This document shows positions 50,694 through 63,603 of a DNA stretch of 64,000 bases, one piece after another. Origin of the DNA: Pempheris klunzingeri (lineage: Eukaryota > Chordata > Actinopteri > Acropomatiformes > Pempheridae). The stretch is taken from assembly GCF_042242105.1 (NCBI RefSeq), contig NC_092017.1, positions 20,687,432 to 20,751,431 of the forward strand. The letters run 5' to 3'. The first letter of the stretch is position 1, and the number at the start of each line of letters is the position of its first letter. The notes below the pieces were generated by a model, which worked only from the letters and a program-made list of their open reading frames with translations, was not told the DNA's origin and did no database searches. A program made the position numbers and the translations under genes.

Positions 50694-52878
50694 GCAGCGC
50701 TGACCCCAGAGTGAGACGGACGGAGATCAGATTGGGAGACCTCACAAAGATTACACACAAATACAAACTGAATGTTGTGAATACAAACCAGGACCTCAGG
50801 CGTTTAAGGTCCTGCTTGTGAGTGTAGAGGTCAGCTTTTCCCACATTAGCTCTGTAAAGTTTGGTGGACGAAACACCAAAGCTGCTTTCAGGGAAACAAA
50901 AAATGTGTAATTGTCCTTTATATACTGTTTATGTTTGCAGCACTTGTCAGATCTGCGTTTTCCTACGTCTGATCTCTCTCTGTCTCATTCTGGACAAAAA
51001 AACAGGGCTTTAATTAAAATGCAGACTCTAACATGAGGCCACGTGCCTGTACTACCTCCTCCCATATCACCCCTAATGTGACTCAGTTTGAATCCAGGCT
51101 CTGTGTGTTGTGTCAGTCAGAATGAAGCCATAGCAGTGGCAGCTTCAGAGCTTTATATCATCGCAACAGGGACATGTTGTGCAGATCATGCCAAAGTTGT
51201 GTCTTGTTTGATATGTGGGATCAAATATCAGACTTTGTTACCAAATGTATTTGTGAAGAGTATCACCTTGCACAGCATTAAAACAAAGAAGAGACATGGG
51301 CATTGTATTTCTGTACTATATGAAGTACTGTATATACAAGACATATTTTGTATGTTATGTACTTCAACAGTTCAACATTTTGGGTAAAGCGTTTGCTTGC
51401 TGTGAGTTAGATGAGAAGATCGACTCCACTTACATTTGTTTGTGTGGTAAATATGGAGCTGAGACCAGCAGCTGGTTAGCTTAGCTTAGCATAAAGACTG
51501 GAGACAGGGGGAAACAGCTAGCCTGGCCCTGTCCAAAGGTAATAAGAATCCGCCTGGCAACACCTCTAAAGCTCACTAACATGTTGTATCTTCTGTTTAA
51601 TATGTACAAAAGCTGAAGTGTAAAAACAAGTTTTATAGGAGTCATGTGCTGACGCTTCCACCAGTGGCAACAGCTCTCAGCCAAATGACCCAAATTTAAC
51701 AGCAGACGGTTGCTTTTACACATCAGCTTTTGTGTGGATCCAGCAAATGAGATCTAACTTGTTGATTAGTAGGTTTTGGAGGTGATAGTAGGTGGATTTA
51801 GCCACCTTGGGACAGCGTCAGGCTAGCTGTTTCTTCCTGCTTCCAGTCTTTATGCTAAGCTAATCAAACCAGCTGCCAAGCTTCATATTTACTGCACTCT
51901 CAGAGAGAAAATGAATAATTATACTTCCCAAAATGTTGAGCTATTCCTTAAATATAGTATAATATACAATAACGCTGCAGTGGTGATGGACAGGAAGTGG
52001 AGGTGAATGTACTCAAACACACCCTGGCTCCTCAGACAGTCACATACCTGTCGAACATTATTACCTCATGTTTTATACATCAAAGACAAAGATTGTATAT
52101 TCATGTGTTAAAGATAAATATAAAGGGATCAAGGTATATTTATCACAGAAACCATGAACAGTGATATACCCATGTTGACTTGCCTGTACACCAGACTTTG
52201 GCCAAAAGATATTTGAAAATGTTTAGAAATGTAATGCATGATGTAAAGAGGACTCCCAAAGTTTTACTGGACGCTACACTGAGTCAAGCAACCTTCGTGT
52301 TCCTGGTTCATCTCTGCAAGCTGGAGACTGTTTCCTTTGCTCTCATGAAGCTAGAGGTAGCTCAAGTTGACTTATTTTTCACACGTTTGTGGCCCCTTTT
52401 AAAAGCGGTGCGTCAATTTTCAGATAATTAGTGTGCTTATGCAAGGTACTCCACTGTGTTGTAACTGTTGTAAAGGTTATGGTGTTTGTTGGTACTGAGA
52501 TAAAAGGTACTAGGCAGTCACATTCATGAGTGTTAATGCCATAAACTGCAGCTCAGTGTGATAGATGTTTTTCTTGCCAAATTAACTGAAGACAGTGTGG
52601 AGATGAACGTGTTTTTGGTATGAATTTTTCCATTATCTGTTATTATATCATAAAAAAGGTAACAATGGCCATGATTTCAGATGCTGTCAAACAACTTCAT
52701 CAACAGCTCATCATGCTGTCCTTGAATCACTTTTGTTATTTGTTGGAATATAAACTATAGTGATTTGACTGTGTAGCTTTACTTTTAAAAGAAGCATGTT
52801 TCTATGACCATGCCAAACCTACAAATACAGAAGTTGTTCATATGACTGACTGGTTATTTTTGCATAACCTGGAATAAA
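50694..52878 (+). other. nr2f6 3' flank and presumed 3'UTR
   Basis: No gene follows nr2f6 here. A foldback repeat takes up 51370-51945. The frame at 52180-52431 (83 codons) lacks recognisable similarity. An AATAAA at 52873-52878 could end a 2.2-kb 3'UTR; ATTAAA variants occur earlier, so the true end may be nearer. Confidence 0.4.
51370..51945. mobile_element. Large palindromic (foldback) MITE downstream of nr2f6
   Basis: Left arm: GTTCAACATTTTGGG, then GTAAATATGGAGCTG, TTAGCTTAGCATAAAGACTGG and AACAGCTAGCCTG. The right arm repeats these in reverse order and complement: CAGGCTAGCTGTTTC, CCAGTCTTTATGCTAAGCTAA, CAGCTTCATATTTAC-like and CCCAAAATGTTGAGC. The arms are each over 150 bp around a unique centre. 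This is a widespread teleost repeat type. It may be transcribed within the nr2f6 3'UTR and form a long hairpin. Confidence 0.7.
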
Positions 52879-52966
52879 TCGATGCACATTCCCTCTGTGA
52901 GTATCTGAGAGAGTGAGACACTGCACACATCTGTAGTAAAACAGAGACACTTTGACTCTCCAACTG

Positions 52967-53203
52967 GAGCTGAAGTGATGAATCAGTTCTATTAGTTAAT
53001 TAAGAGACAATTCAACAGTAATTCTGGTCATCAAGTAATTGTTTCATTTGCAAAAAATGGCAAATGTTTGCAGGCTCCAGCTGAATATGTTTGAGTTTTA
53101 GACTATTGATCAGACAAAACACGATATGTGAAGACGTTACCTTAGTCTGTATAGACTAGTTAATTGCAAAATATAATAAAAAATAATCATTAGTTGCAGC
53201 TCT
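52967..53203. mobile_element. Foldback MITE, relative of the 9808-10060 element
   Basis: Left end GAGCTGAAGTGATGAATCAG and right end AATAATCATTAGTTGCAGCTC form diverged inverted termini. It is non-coding and lies in the convergent spacer between nr2f6 and occludin. Confidence 0.55.
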
Positions 53204-54041
53204 ATTCCTGATATTGAATGTACATCGGCATTTAACATAAAGCTTTGCACATTACGTCAAAATTAATTTATCTCAAATTCTCTTTTCTCAATTCCAAATT
53301 GCCATAAAAACATGTTACATCACATTCACCATCTGACCGTCCGTAGCACCGGACTGTCATAATTTCTTTCACGTTTTTACTCAGTAATCAAATTCCTGTT
53401 TCCTAAATTCTCAAAGAAGACTCCTTTTTAGCACAGAGTAACAAAGACTAATACTAATACAGCAAAACAGACTGAATGGAGAACAAATACAGGATAAGTA
53501 TTTTGCAATATTTAGTCAAATAATGAAAGCAGTGACACAGTTCCAGACTATATTATAATTATAATCAGGTTATGTGTGTAGCTTTGTGTGTTCACACACT
53601 GGTAGGTTTGCAAAATAAAAAATATCTCTTTTTTTCAGTTTTCTGTTAGTGCTGTCTCATAATGCAATGCTTAGAGGACACAGAGGCAACACACATAGCA
53701 TAGATGGTGGTGAAACAGCTACCAAAAAATAGTTTCATTGGTAGTGGAAATCCGAAATTGGACTGTGCTTGAGGTTATGTATCATGTTCATGGTATAAAA
53801 TGAACTGCAAGAACTGTACACGTTTAGTTAGTTTGGAACTGAGACTCTGAGCTCTAGTAAAAGGTTTTCAAAGTACTTCACCAGAAGAGGGCAGCAGCAG
53901 CTCACACTGTGATTGGGTCGGCAGTCTGTCTGCTCTCCCTGCTGGACACTCGCTGCAGATGCACAGAGCTGCAGGTATCTCCACGTCACAAGGCTCAGCA
54001 AAACATAGTGAAAAAAAAGAATTTTTAGAGAATTAGAAATG

Positions 54042-55412
54042 TTTATTACTTATTGCATTCAATACTTTTAGACATCAATGCCTCATGGAAGTACACAGTT
54101 ACAAAAAATGGTCTTATAATAGCATCAAAGAAAATAAATTCATACAAAAATAAATGGCTCGCAAATGGTTTGTAAAATGACAACAACGTTCTTCATAAAA
54201 ATACAAATGCACGACAAATCAAAAGTGTGTCTAAAGAATTTCATAAAGTACTCTAGATCGAAACACTTTAGGTGGATTAATACAAAAATTACCACACATG
54301 GAATCAGCAGAAGATCATTTTCATTGGCAACGAATCAAACAAAATGATGAGTAGCTTATAGACAGTGACAGAAACAGTGTTTTCCAGTTTGTTGAGGAGC
54401 GTGCGTGACAAGAAATGTTTTTACTTTATCTGCATAGCTGAAGCACACTTTGAATGACCACTGATTAAAAACAAGCCACTATGGCTCCTTAGTATGTACA
54501 AATAACAGATAATGCCATCACAAATGCTGAATCTCATAAACAGATACTGTAAATTTGTTCTGGATACATGATAGGATTCATTACAAGTATATACAATACA
54601 ACAATGGCACACATATCTCATCGGCCGTTTCCTCCCCTTTTTGGTCTCACTGCATCTGTGACAATCAGTATCAAAATCTCAGTTTAGACAAAAAGCCGGT
54701 ACATAAATAAAATGCACACATGGTGCCAACATAGAGCGGTTAACTTGACCAGTGCTGAACTTAGTTACAAACACTGACGCATGAGATGAGAAAAGCATAC
54801 CTAAAGTTCATTTGTGACAAAGATAACGCCGTGCCAAAGGTTAAGAGAAACTGTAGATTTGTTTGCGAAGAAACCCAGCAACCCGTCTCAGCCATTACTA
54901 CGTTCTCTACAATACTGTTCCACCTCTTATCTGTGGAGATAAAACAAAGAAAAGTTTCCAATCTTTCGAGCAAACAGAGCTGCGGGAATGGAGCGCTGTG
55001 TTTTCTCAGGTGACTGAAGGCCAGGTGACTTTCAAACAACCTCTCTCCAGCCACACCCTCTGGCCCTCACGAGCGGCTGACCACTGCGAACAACGACCTT
55101 TGAAAAAAAAGATGGCAGTGTCTGATGGGGAAGTGGCTGCAGCTGAGCTTCCATTTTCTTCCATAAAAAGTAGTTTTTTTTAAACATAACTGATGAGAGT
55201 GAAAGAAGGAAAACACAAGTCAAGATCATTGTTATTAACATACAGTATGTTCCCTATGTGAGCGTGTGTGTCCAGTGTGTGTTGGTTCTGTACAGGTAAC
55301 TTTGGTCTCAGCGTGCCACAGAGTCTTGGTAGTGTTTGGGAGTGTGTCTTGGCCTGTGTCTGTGAGCGTGTGCTGCGTAGACCACAGAGCTGAGTGTCGG
55401 CTCTCAGCGGAC
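54042..55412 (-). other. Presumed occludin 3'UTR with polyadenylation signal
   Basis: From the stop codon at 55413 the minus strand runs about 1.37 kb to AATAAA at 54042-54047 with no interruption by another gene. AT-rich and non-coding; the frames reported by simple ORF scanning at 54761-55241 have no domain signature. 53204-54041 is the remaining convergent spacer to nr2f6 and shows nothing recognisable. Confidence 0.5.
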
Positions 55413-58400
55413 TCATGAGTGGTTCTTGTCGTAGTCCTTCACCATGCGTTTGATGTGGAACAGTTTGTGTCTCAGCCTGCGGCACTGTTTCTTCTTAGAC
55501 TTGTAGTCCGGAGTCTACAGAGCAGAGGGAGAAAAATGAGTCGTTTAATACATATACGTGCATAAAACAGTAGACTGTGAAAGTGTTGGCTCCTGTGCTT
55601 TAAAAAAAACATAATAAAAGCTATGACAAACCGTCAAGAGGCAGCTACAGAATCTTTATATGAATAAAATACTTACTGTAGTATTTGTGATTAAGTCTTA
55701 ATGGTGTTTGATTTATAAACCGTATCATCAGACATGTCTCCTCACCTGCTTCAGATCCTTCAGCTGATTATATTCCTCTGCTACAGCCTGTGGAAACACA
55801 AGGGAAAAACATATGTTATGTTCCAGTGTCCTTCACATACAAACTGTCTTTTCCTGAATAATTCTGTTTCTGTGTCTTAATGTGTCCATCTGGGTCTTTG
55901 TATCTATTCACTGCCATAAAGAATTGTGTCGGGTAGCAGGAGACACATAGCTGGAACATTTTTTAAGTCAGATATGTTGGATATCAGGTCACGGCACACC
56001 TGAGAATCTGATTGTGCAAATGCTAAAAGATATGGGTGCGAGTTGAACTCTTATTTTAATGATTTCCATTCTTCCTATTGTGCCCCATGTCAGCAGAATC
56101 CCCTTAAACCTTTCTTCTGTATTCACGTGTCTTATCTAATCATCTCCATCCACTGTTTGAGTTAGAATAGACGGGGATGATCTTCCTTATTCCATTCCTG
56201 ATTTTCTTCCCTTACTGGGATGTTTGTCCCGCGAAGCCTTTCTCTCACCTGGTATTTGGCAGAGGTGTCATCCAGCGTGTCCAGCTGCCGGCTGAGTTTA
56301 TTCAAATGATCATTAATGTCGTCCATCTCCGTACACAGGCGCTTGTATTCCTTAAGGTCAGCATCAAACTCCCTCTTATAGTCTTGGCGCTCAGCATCAG
56401 ATGTTATCTCTGGGTATGCACTGGAGGAGGAGGAGGGGGTGAAGAAGATCAGCGTCAGAGATTAAAGAAATACAGCACACTTAAATACATTTTTTGAGCT
56501 GTAAACTAAATGATATGACTGTGCTGTAAAGAAACACATCACTGCTGGTGTTGATATCCACATTTCTTACTAAATATATAACAATCTGCATTTCATGGGT
56601 TGAGTGTGGCTCAACACACCATCTACTGTTTTAAATCAGCTTGAACCTTGCAAGGCCAATGCTGAGATCGATTAGTTGGGACCTGCCTAAGTCATGAAGT
56701 TTATACGTTGTTAACGCGCAACTCTGTGGAACCACGCTTATTTCTAAATATACACAGGTCAGTTTATGCTGTTCTGAGAACATCCACTAACCAGCCCTCT
56801 AAATAACGTGCTTGTTAAGTCACTACTCCCTACACTACAGAGCCATCAGTCACAGAAGTTCACAGAAGTACAGAGACGGAGACATCTCTGGAGAGAAAGC
56901 TGAGCTCTCTCTCCAGCTTTGGGCATGACTGGAGCTGGAGCCAAAGGCTCGAATTGATTCAGCACAAGACTATGATGTCGCTTCAGGGGATTCTGGAGGG
57001 GGAAAGTCCCCTATTTCAAAAGAGTCCTCTGTGGCATAGGTGCCTAATGATATGTCGCTTTTTCTGCCCTCCCAGCTCTTTACATCTCTTTCCCATTTTC
57101 TAGCATTTGCAGTGGGTGCATTTCCCCTCGGGGATTAATAAAGTATACTGATTGATTGATTTCAGCTCAGACTTGGAGGTGATGTTACACTTAAATCTGT
57201 ATGATTCCCTACATCACTTGAGAACACCATACCACCTTCACCTTCAGGCTATCAGGTTCACTCCTGAACCACAGGAACACAGTGCACAGGCCAATGAGGT
57301 ACACTGTAAGTGCTGATTTCAGTAATGGTGTGTTTGGCTTCATGTCTCCCTCTGGTATATTTGTTAAAGTCTGGGCCAATCGAACCGCGGCCCAATATAA
57401 CGACTTTCTCATAAACTACATTGACTCCCATGTTTTGTACCTTTGGCCCAATTCTCTCACTGTGCCTGAGTTAAACCCATGTGAAGTGGCATGCCTCAGA
57501 GGATTAACTACTCTCCTGGACAGACTGAGGCATGCACTGACTGACTGTAGAGCTCTTTCCCCACTTTGCTGTTTTAACATCTTTTTATTTACTATTCTAT
57601 AACTGCATATTTCTGTCTGAAAGCCACCTCCTAGCTGCATTTTCCTGTAAATCACTGACTTACAGTTATGTTTTTCATATATAAGTATTAAGGTCTGGTC
57701 CTGAGGGAGCGACAGTATTTAACTGTAATCTACGTTCTACGTTCTTTGGAAATAATTTTCCCTTTTTCCATTTCCATCTTTAATCCAGAGTGTATGAGCT
57801 GCATAGAGATACAATAGTTGTTGCGGAAGCTTGATTCTCACCTCTCCCACTCTTCTCCATCAAGTTCATTGCCTGTCTCTCCTCCTGTCGTGTATTCTGT
57901 CTCATACTGAGACTCATCCAGCTCAGGGTTGCGTCTGCGTCTCTTGCCCCTGTTGGCAGAGGGTTTCCGTCCCCCGCCGGTCTCCTCTGAAGGGCTGGAG
58001 CTGGTACGTCCGCCATGGGAGAACACTTCTGACGGCCGGCTGGTGGTCCTCTCTGAGTACCTGCAGGGCAACAACAAAATCTTCAAAACGTCTGTCATGA
58101 CTGGCTTCCACTGGAGCCACCAGAAAACTTATCAAAAATAAAACTTTGATGAGGTTAAATAGGTGACTGGGAGCGGAATGTGTGTTTATGTTTGGCGTTC
58201 TGTGTCTCCCACTGTTTCTACTTATATCAATCTAACAAATATGATGAAATTGTTTGTTGCACTTTTCATATTGGTGAAAGTACAGTAAAAATTGATTTAT
58301 GTATTGTAAATGGCTGTATTATTAATGCACAAACCCTGCTAAAAGTTAAATTTCCCTGAGAGAGACCTGATTAGTCGTCATAAATAATGCTGTATTTGCA

Positions 58401-60570
58401 TCTTTACTACAAAGCTTCACTGCCTTTTTTCATCCCTGGGTCTTGCTTTAATTCATCCTCAAAGGCCCAACAATAATATAAGCAGCCTGTATACAGTCTG
58501 AGAGGCAAAAGCTGGGGCAAAAAAAAACAAAACAATTTCCCATCCTATGTGGAAATTACAAAACTACATTATATGAAACAAATTAAGCAAAAGGCAAAAT
58601 TACACAACCAACATCGTGGCCCAGATAACACCAAGAACTAAAGGTGAATGTGAGACTGTCTGTGACCAAAGAAAACAAATATCTACTGACGTGGCGCAGA
58701 CAGATGCCATATGGAGGAAATTAAACACTTGGAACCACTAATGGTTATTATCTCACAGCCTCCGGTTTGACTCTGTGCCATGAGGAGGGCTCACAGTGAC
58801 CAGTAGGCAGGTACAGCTCTTTAATAACAGGAAGGAGGAATCATGCTCCATTTTGTAGGTTTGTAGGGATTTGTAGAGGAATCCAAATCCAGCGGTGCAG
58901 ATATTACAGATTCTTACAAAAAAGGCTGCATTAGGTCAACAACAAAGAGTACAGAGCAGGTCTTCAGGCAAACATTCTTCTGCTTATGAAAATGCCATCT
59001 ATGTTTACTTTGTGACAGAGGAAATCAGCAAAATAATAATATTCTGTACTTTGAACGGAGCCAAAATCCTTGCAGTGGCTACAAAAAATTTGATTATTTT
59101 GTTCTTGTGTCTGCGAGCATCAACAGTTTAAGTCCAAACTAATCAGGTCATTCAGAGGATATTTTTGACACAAGCTCAGCCTGTTTTTTCAGACGTACTG
59201 AGATCAGAGTTTGTAAAGCTTTTTATTCAAGCCCTTTTCAAGTATTTTCAAGGTACCTAAACCAGAAATTTCCAGACTTTTGAGTCCTTTATCATCACTT
59301 CTAAATTGCTACTACAGCTGCCATTGTGTGCAGAATTTCTTTATACCACAGAAATCAGTGTTTGTCAATTTGCTTTAGTCTACCTGCTGTTTATATTAAC
59401 TTTGATTTGTTTTGATCAGGATTATTTAATGCTTGTTAGGGATTACATGAGGAATTCTGTAGATGATACACCAGATTATGTTGAAAATGAAGCACTTTTA
59501 ACAGAGTATGTTCAAATTCAAGCCATTTCCAAACTTTGGAAAGTTGACAGTTAAAATCAAGCATTTGGCAAACTTTCAAGAGAATGTATGAACCCTGTAA
59601 GATGTTAAAAAACTGTAATGGCTGATGCACACCGTAGTCCAGAGGGCATTAATGCAAACAAAAACAAGGTGCTTAAGAATTTCTTGCTATGAAGAAAAGC
59701 AAACACATTTGTTCACAAACATCCTGGCTTTTCCCTTCCTCAGAGATTTCAATGAACATGAGAAAAAAACAAGGGAAAGTTAATCCCACAAGGGCTCAAA
59801 GGTCACACACACTCAGCTCGGTTTGTGGGTAGGGCAATATGTTTTGACAGGCTTTAAAGCAGAGCAGTGATGAGACATTGCTTGTGTGAGTCACGTGTTT
59901 AGAAGTTCATTGTTTGCGTGGAGTCTTATAAAGAGTGTATAAACTCAAATGTTGTAGTTATCTTTTTAAAAGACATTACTATCTAAAAAATTTAAGTAAT
60001 TCTGCTAATGGACACACCTGTCCGATCACAGCTGAAATATTTCTTAAAAATAAAAAAAAATTACATTTTATCTTATTCTGGTCAGTCATATCTTGTTATA
60101 CGCCAAACATAAATTAAAAAAATAATGATATTTTATATTATATTATTTTGTATGATTTATGTGGGACATAAATAAATCCACCCAAATGTGATTTGGGGGA
60201 ACTGGCCAAGTCTGTTCATCCAAAAACTTTGTTCACATTTTCAAAAGAGCTCTTATAGCCATTTTTGTTTCACTCAGAAATATGTCACATTGCAGCAGGT
60301 GAAGACGCTCTAAATTTCACTGTGGCTTTAAGAAACATTAAATCAGTCTTCATCTGATTTGCATGTACAATAGAAAAGGGGGCTGAGAATACACATGGTC
60401 ACCTACTCGTTGTTGTCGTAGGTGTCCTCATTATAGGAGCTGCTGTCCACCTTGGCTGGGGGGTAGGAGATGACACTGTTCGCTGAGGCGTTGAGCAGCC
60501 CGCCTCCCTTCTCTGACACCAGCAGGGTGGGGGCATCTTGAACGCTGCGGCTTTCCTCCACATTGTTCAC
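55413..60570 (-). CDS. ocln: Occludin, C-terminal cytoplasmic half (partial; 5' exons off-window)
   Basis: Occludin is a four-pass MARVEL protein of tight junctions; its C-terminal occludin/ELL coiled coil binds ZO-1. Minus-strand exons: 60407-60570, 57842-58060, 56249-56420, 55746-55787 and 55413-55514 (stop TGA). Phases agree, giving 232 residues. VNNVEESRSVQDAP aligns with human VKNVSAGTQDVP, so this is the linker after the last membrane span. YETEYTTGGETGNELDGEEW matches human YETDYTTGGESCDELEEDW. The ELL domain follows: AYPEITSDAERQDYKREFD, KLSRQLDTLDD, AVAEEYNQLKDLKQ and TPDYKSKKKQCRRLRHKL, ending KRMVKDYDKNHS. The acidic and basic patches needed for ZO-1 binding look intact. No MARVEL exon is seen between 60571 and 64000, so that intron exceeds 3.4 kb. 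The human gene in this neighbourhood is OCEL1, which has only the ELL domain; the conserved linker here favours true occludin. Confidence 0.93.
57100..57162 (+). mobile_element. 3' tail of a LINE-like retroelement in occludin intron
   Basis: The segment TGCATTTCCCCTCGGGGATT followed by AATAAAGTAT and a short TGAT-type tail resembles the 3' end of non-LTR elements common in fish, which finish in a microsatellite-like tail. The upstream extent is not clear; no reverse transcriptase is visible. Confidence 0.35.
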
Positions 60571-62954
60571 CTACGGCAGGCAGGAAGAAACAGGAGGAAC
60601 AGACTCAGCAAACACAAACAAACAACTAAAGCATTCACAAAGACCAGATTTCACTGCAGGCTCATTCTCTCACTGACATCCTGTTATTTCCTGTTATTTA
60701 GTCATTAGAGTATTTTTCTCCTCTTCGGTCTTAGGAGAAGAGAAAAGCCATCTCTTCACCATAGGCAAAAATGTAGCAATTAGTGCCAAGTTTGTGAGAG
60801 CAGTCAGGCATGTCTTTAGATGGCACAGTCCTACTCCTCGGTGAAATGAGGCTTATCTGCTTGATTCACCGTGCTTGAAAAGGTCAAGAGAACAAAAACA
60901 CAAGATGACTAAAGGCTAATTGCAAAATAAACCGAACACTAACCATGAAAAAACCTTTGAGAGCATTAATGGTCTCTTGTTTACAGCACTTGATCAAGTT
61001 TTCACATATTTGAAGTCTGTTTCTAATAGCCTTATAAATAAAAAAAAAGGTTAGCCATAAAGCTATAATCTATACACAGAAAATATCACAATAGTTCCAG
61101 CTTTGCTTTAACTTCTTTCTCTTGTCTTATGTCTTCATGAACACCTGGAACGGATGTGCTCCTCCTTTCTTTCTAAACTGAAGGAAACAGTGTCTGTCAT
61201 GTAAATAAATCCTTCTTAATCTGTATTTCCAAGTCTTTCCTGTGAGGTCACACAGCCTGTGTGAGGGAATTCCTCACAATGAAGGCCTCACGGGTGGTCA
61301 CCTCTTCCCGCTGGGTCCAGTAAATTTATCAATCATTGCATGCCTTAAACACGACCTCCACACAAAGCAGGGAGTCTGAACTTTAAACGGGTCTCAACTC
61401 AATGATTCATTGTAGAAGTAAGTAAACTGGTTTTAAACTAAGATTAAATTCTAAGCACGCAAATGTCTGGGTATATAAAATAGCACTGGCAAAGGCTGCA
61501 GTGATTTTAATTTTAAAAAACATATGTCTAGAAAAATAACATAACTGTGCAGAGCAGGAGTAACATGCAGAACTAGAAGGCATTAATATTTACTGTACTT
61601 GTATTTCAGCACCAGTCCTTGAGAATTGACTATTTCCTAACTATATAAAACCCATACAAAACATCTACCTTCCTGCTGTCTTGGGTGGTACATTACTAAG
61701 CAATCTCCTAAATTCCTCACAGAGCAGGAGCAGGGCCTAACATCAGCCTAGCCCCCAAAAAACAATAATCATGGTGGGTGGGGCGCCTGGGTGGGGGAGA
61801 GTTGCCCTGCTTGCAGCTGCAGGAGAATCCCGTTTGAAGACTGCACTTCATGTAAGAATTCAAACAATGCCCTCTCACTGTGCAGCACAGAGGCCGCTGG
61901 GCAGTGAGCAGCATATGTAAGCACAGTAAGAACGTCAGAGAGTCGTGGAGGAGATGAAGTAGTGGATGTGGATGAGGACAGAATGCACTAAAAGAAAGAA
62001 AAGTTGAGCAGAGGCAAGGAGAGCCATGATGTAAAAGGCATAAAAAATTTGGTGTTGTTGGAGTGAAAATGCAAAAGACTGCAAAGACAACTATAGTCTC
62101 TAAGTCAAGCTGTAGCTAGAGCAGTTTAACTGGTTAAGTTTACCTAGAAGTTGTCTCTGAATGATAGCTTTGAAAAAAGGAATCCAGGAAATATTTTTGG
62201 TTAATTCTATTTAGATAACCAATATATGCATGAATTGATATTGAAAAGAAAAAAATCTGTTTAAATCTATTGGACTATAGACAAATTGCAGTTAGATATT
62301 TTTCCCCAAATCTTTCATCCCCACTCTACACTGTTCCTCTGTGAAGAGAGAAGAGTCAGTAATGCAAAACATTTTAGTTAATTAACATTAAAGTAGTAAA
62401 CTCAGACCAGAGATACCACTTGGGAGGAAAGAATTACAAAACCTTTGTTGTCCAGAGTCTAGAAACATTTTGTTTCTCATATAATATCACTCTAAATTGT
62501 TAAAAGCACAGACGGTATTATATAAAAATGTTAGGCTATTGCTTCAAACCACATTCACTCTATTTGGATGTTTAATCCACCTGCCTGGGACGCTTCACTC
62601 TACATGTGTGCAGCACTTCAGTGTTTCCAGCACACAGACAGCCCTGCAGAAACCGACTGTGATGACCTCATGCAGCAGACACAATGCAGCCCCCTCCCAC
62701 CGGGCCACATGAATGAGGCCAGTGTGTGAGGTCATCACACAGAGTATACCAGGCCTCCCCGAGCTCAGCAACAGAGATGGGTCCAATCTAAAACCGGCCA
62801 CAGGCTTAGACTGTCACTGGCCTGTGTTTAAAGGAGCCAAACAAACTCAATGACTCATTTTTGTGGCACAGATGCAGTGTGCAGGTAGTGCAGCAGTGAA
62901 GGAAATAAATAAAGGGAAGGAAATAAATAACCTGCAGCGTGGAGCATTGGAACT

Positions 62955-63200
62955 ATGAGGAAAATGAGGACAGGGCGTCTACCACACTAAGAGCCCCTGT
63001 TACAAAGATAAAATATGTATGTCAGCCATAGTACAATAGTACAGTTTGGCACATGATGTAAGCATATCTCTTACTTCGTATCTCTTTTTACAGATATGTC
63101 AAGAATTGTGAAATTTGTACACGTCAGCACTGTACCTACAATCAGTCCAATGACATAAGTGAGCACGGCTCCGCTGTCAGACAGTGGTGCTAGTCATAGC
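62955..63200. repeat. Diverged tandem duplication, copy 1
   Basis: Starts GAGGAAAATGAGGACAGGGC and runs through TACAAAGATAAAATATGTATG, GTACCTACAATCAGTCCAATG and GTGGTGCTAGTCATAG. The same blocks in the same order recur in 63201-63603, with many substitutions, so the duplication is older than the one at 5941-7686. Confidence 0.85.
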
Positions 63201-63603
63201 AGAGGAAAATGAGGACGCCAGTCTACCACACTAAGAATCCCTGTTTATTGAGGCTGTTACAAAGATAAATTATGTATGTTAGCCATAGTACAGTCGGCCA
63301 ATAAGACTATACATACTATAATGCCACACTGACCTGCTTTTGTAGGAATAATGTCTCAAGCAGTAAATAGGAGTCAAATATGTCCCACAACCTACATACA
63401 AGTTTTAATCTTGAAGACTGAATGCAGAAAGATCTGATTGTAATGACATTAAATCATCAAGACATCTTTAACTCTTTATAGCAATATCTACATCAAGTAT
63501 ATCTAGAATTGTGAAACGTATACACTCCATTACTGTACCTACAATCAGTCCGATGATGTCAGTGAGCATGGCTCCATTATCAGACACTGGTGCTAGTCAT
63601 AAG
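63201..63603. repeat. Diverged tandem duplication, copy 2
   Basis: Matches copy 1 block by block but is about 150 bp longer. Block offsets change from about 248 bp at the left to about 400 bp at the right, because of extra sequence between the GCCATAGTAC block and the AGAATTGTGAAA block. That marks an insertion here or a deletion in copy 1. Confidence 0.8.

Noticed and set aside
55069-55150. Possible extra occludin coding sequence beyond the stop
   Set aside because: The frame ends cleanly at the TGA after KDYDKNHS, matching the usual occludin C-terminus; the sequence beyond is 3'UTR.
57282-57602. 106-codon plus-strand frame in an occludin intron
   Set aside because: Lies next to retroelement-like tail sequence and shows no transposase, reverse transcriptase or other known motif.
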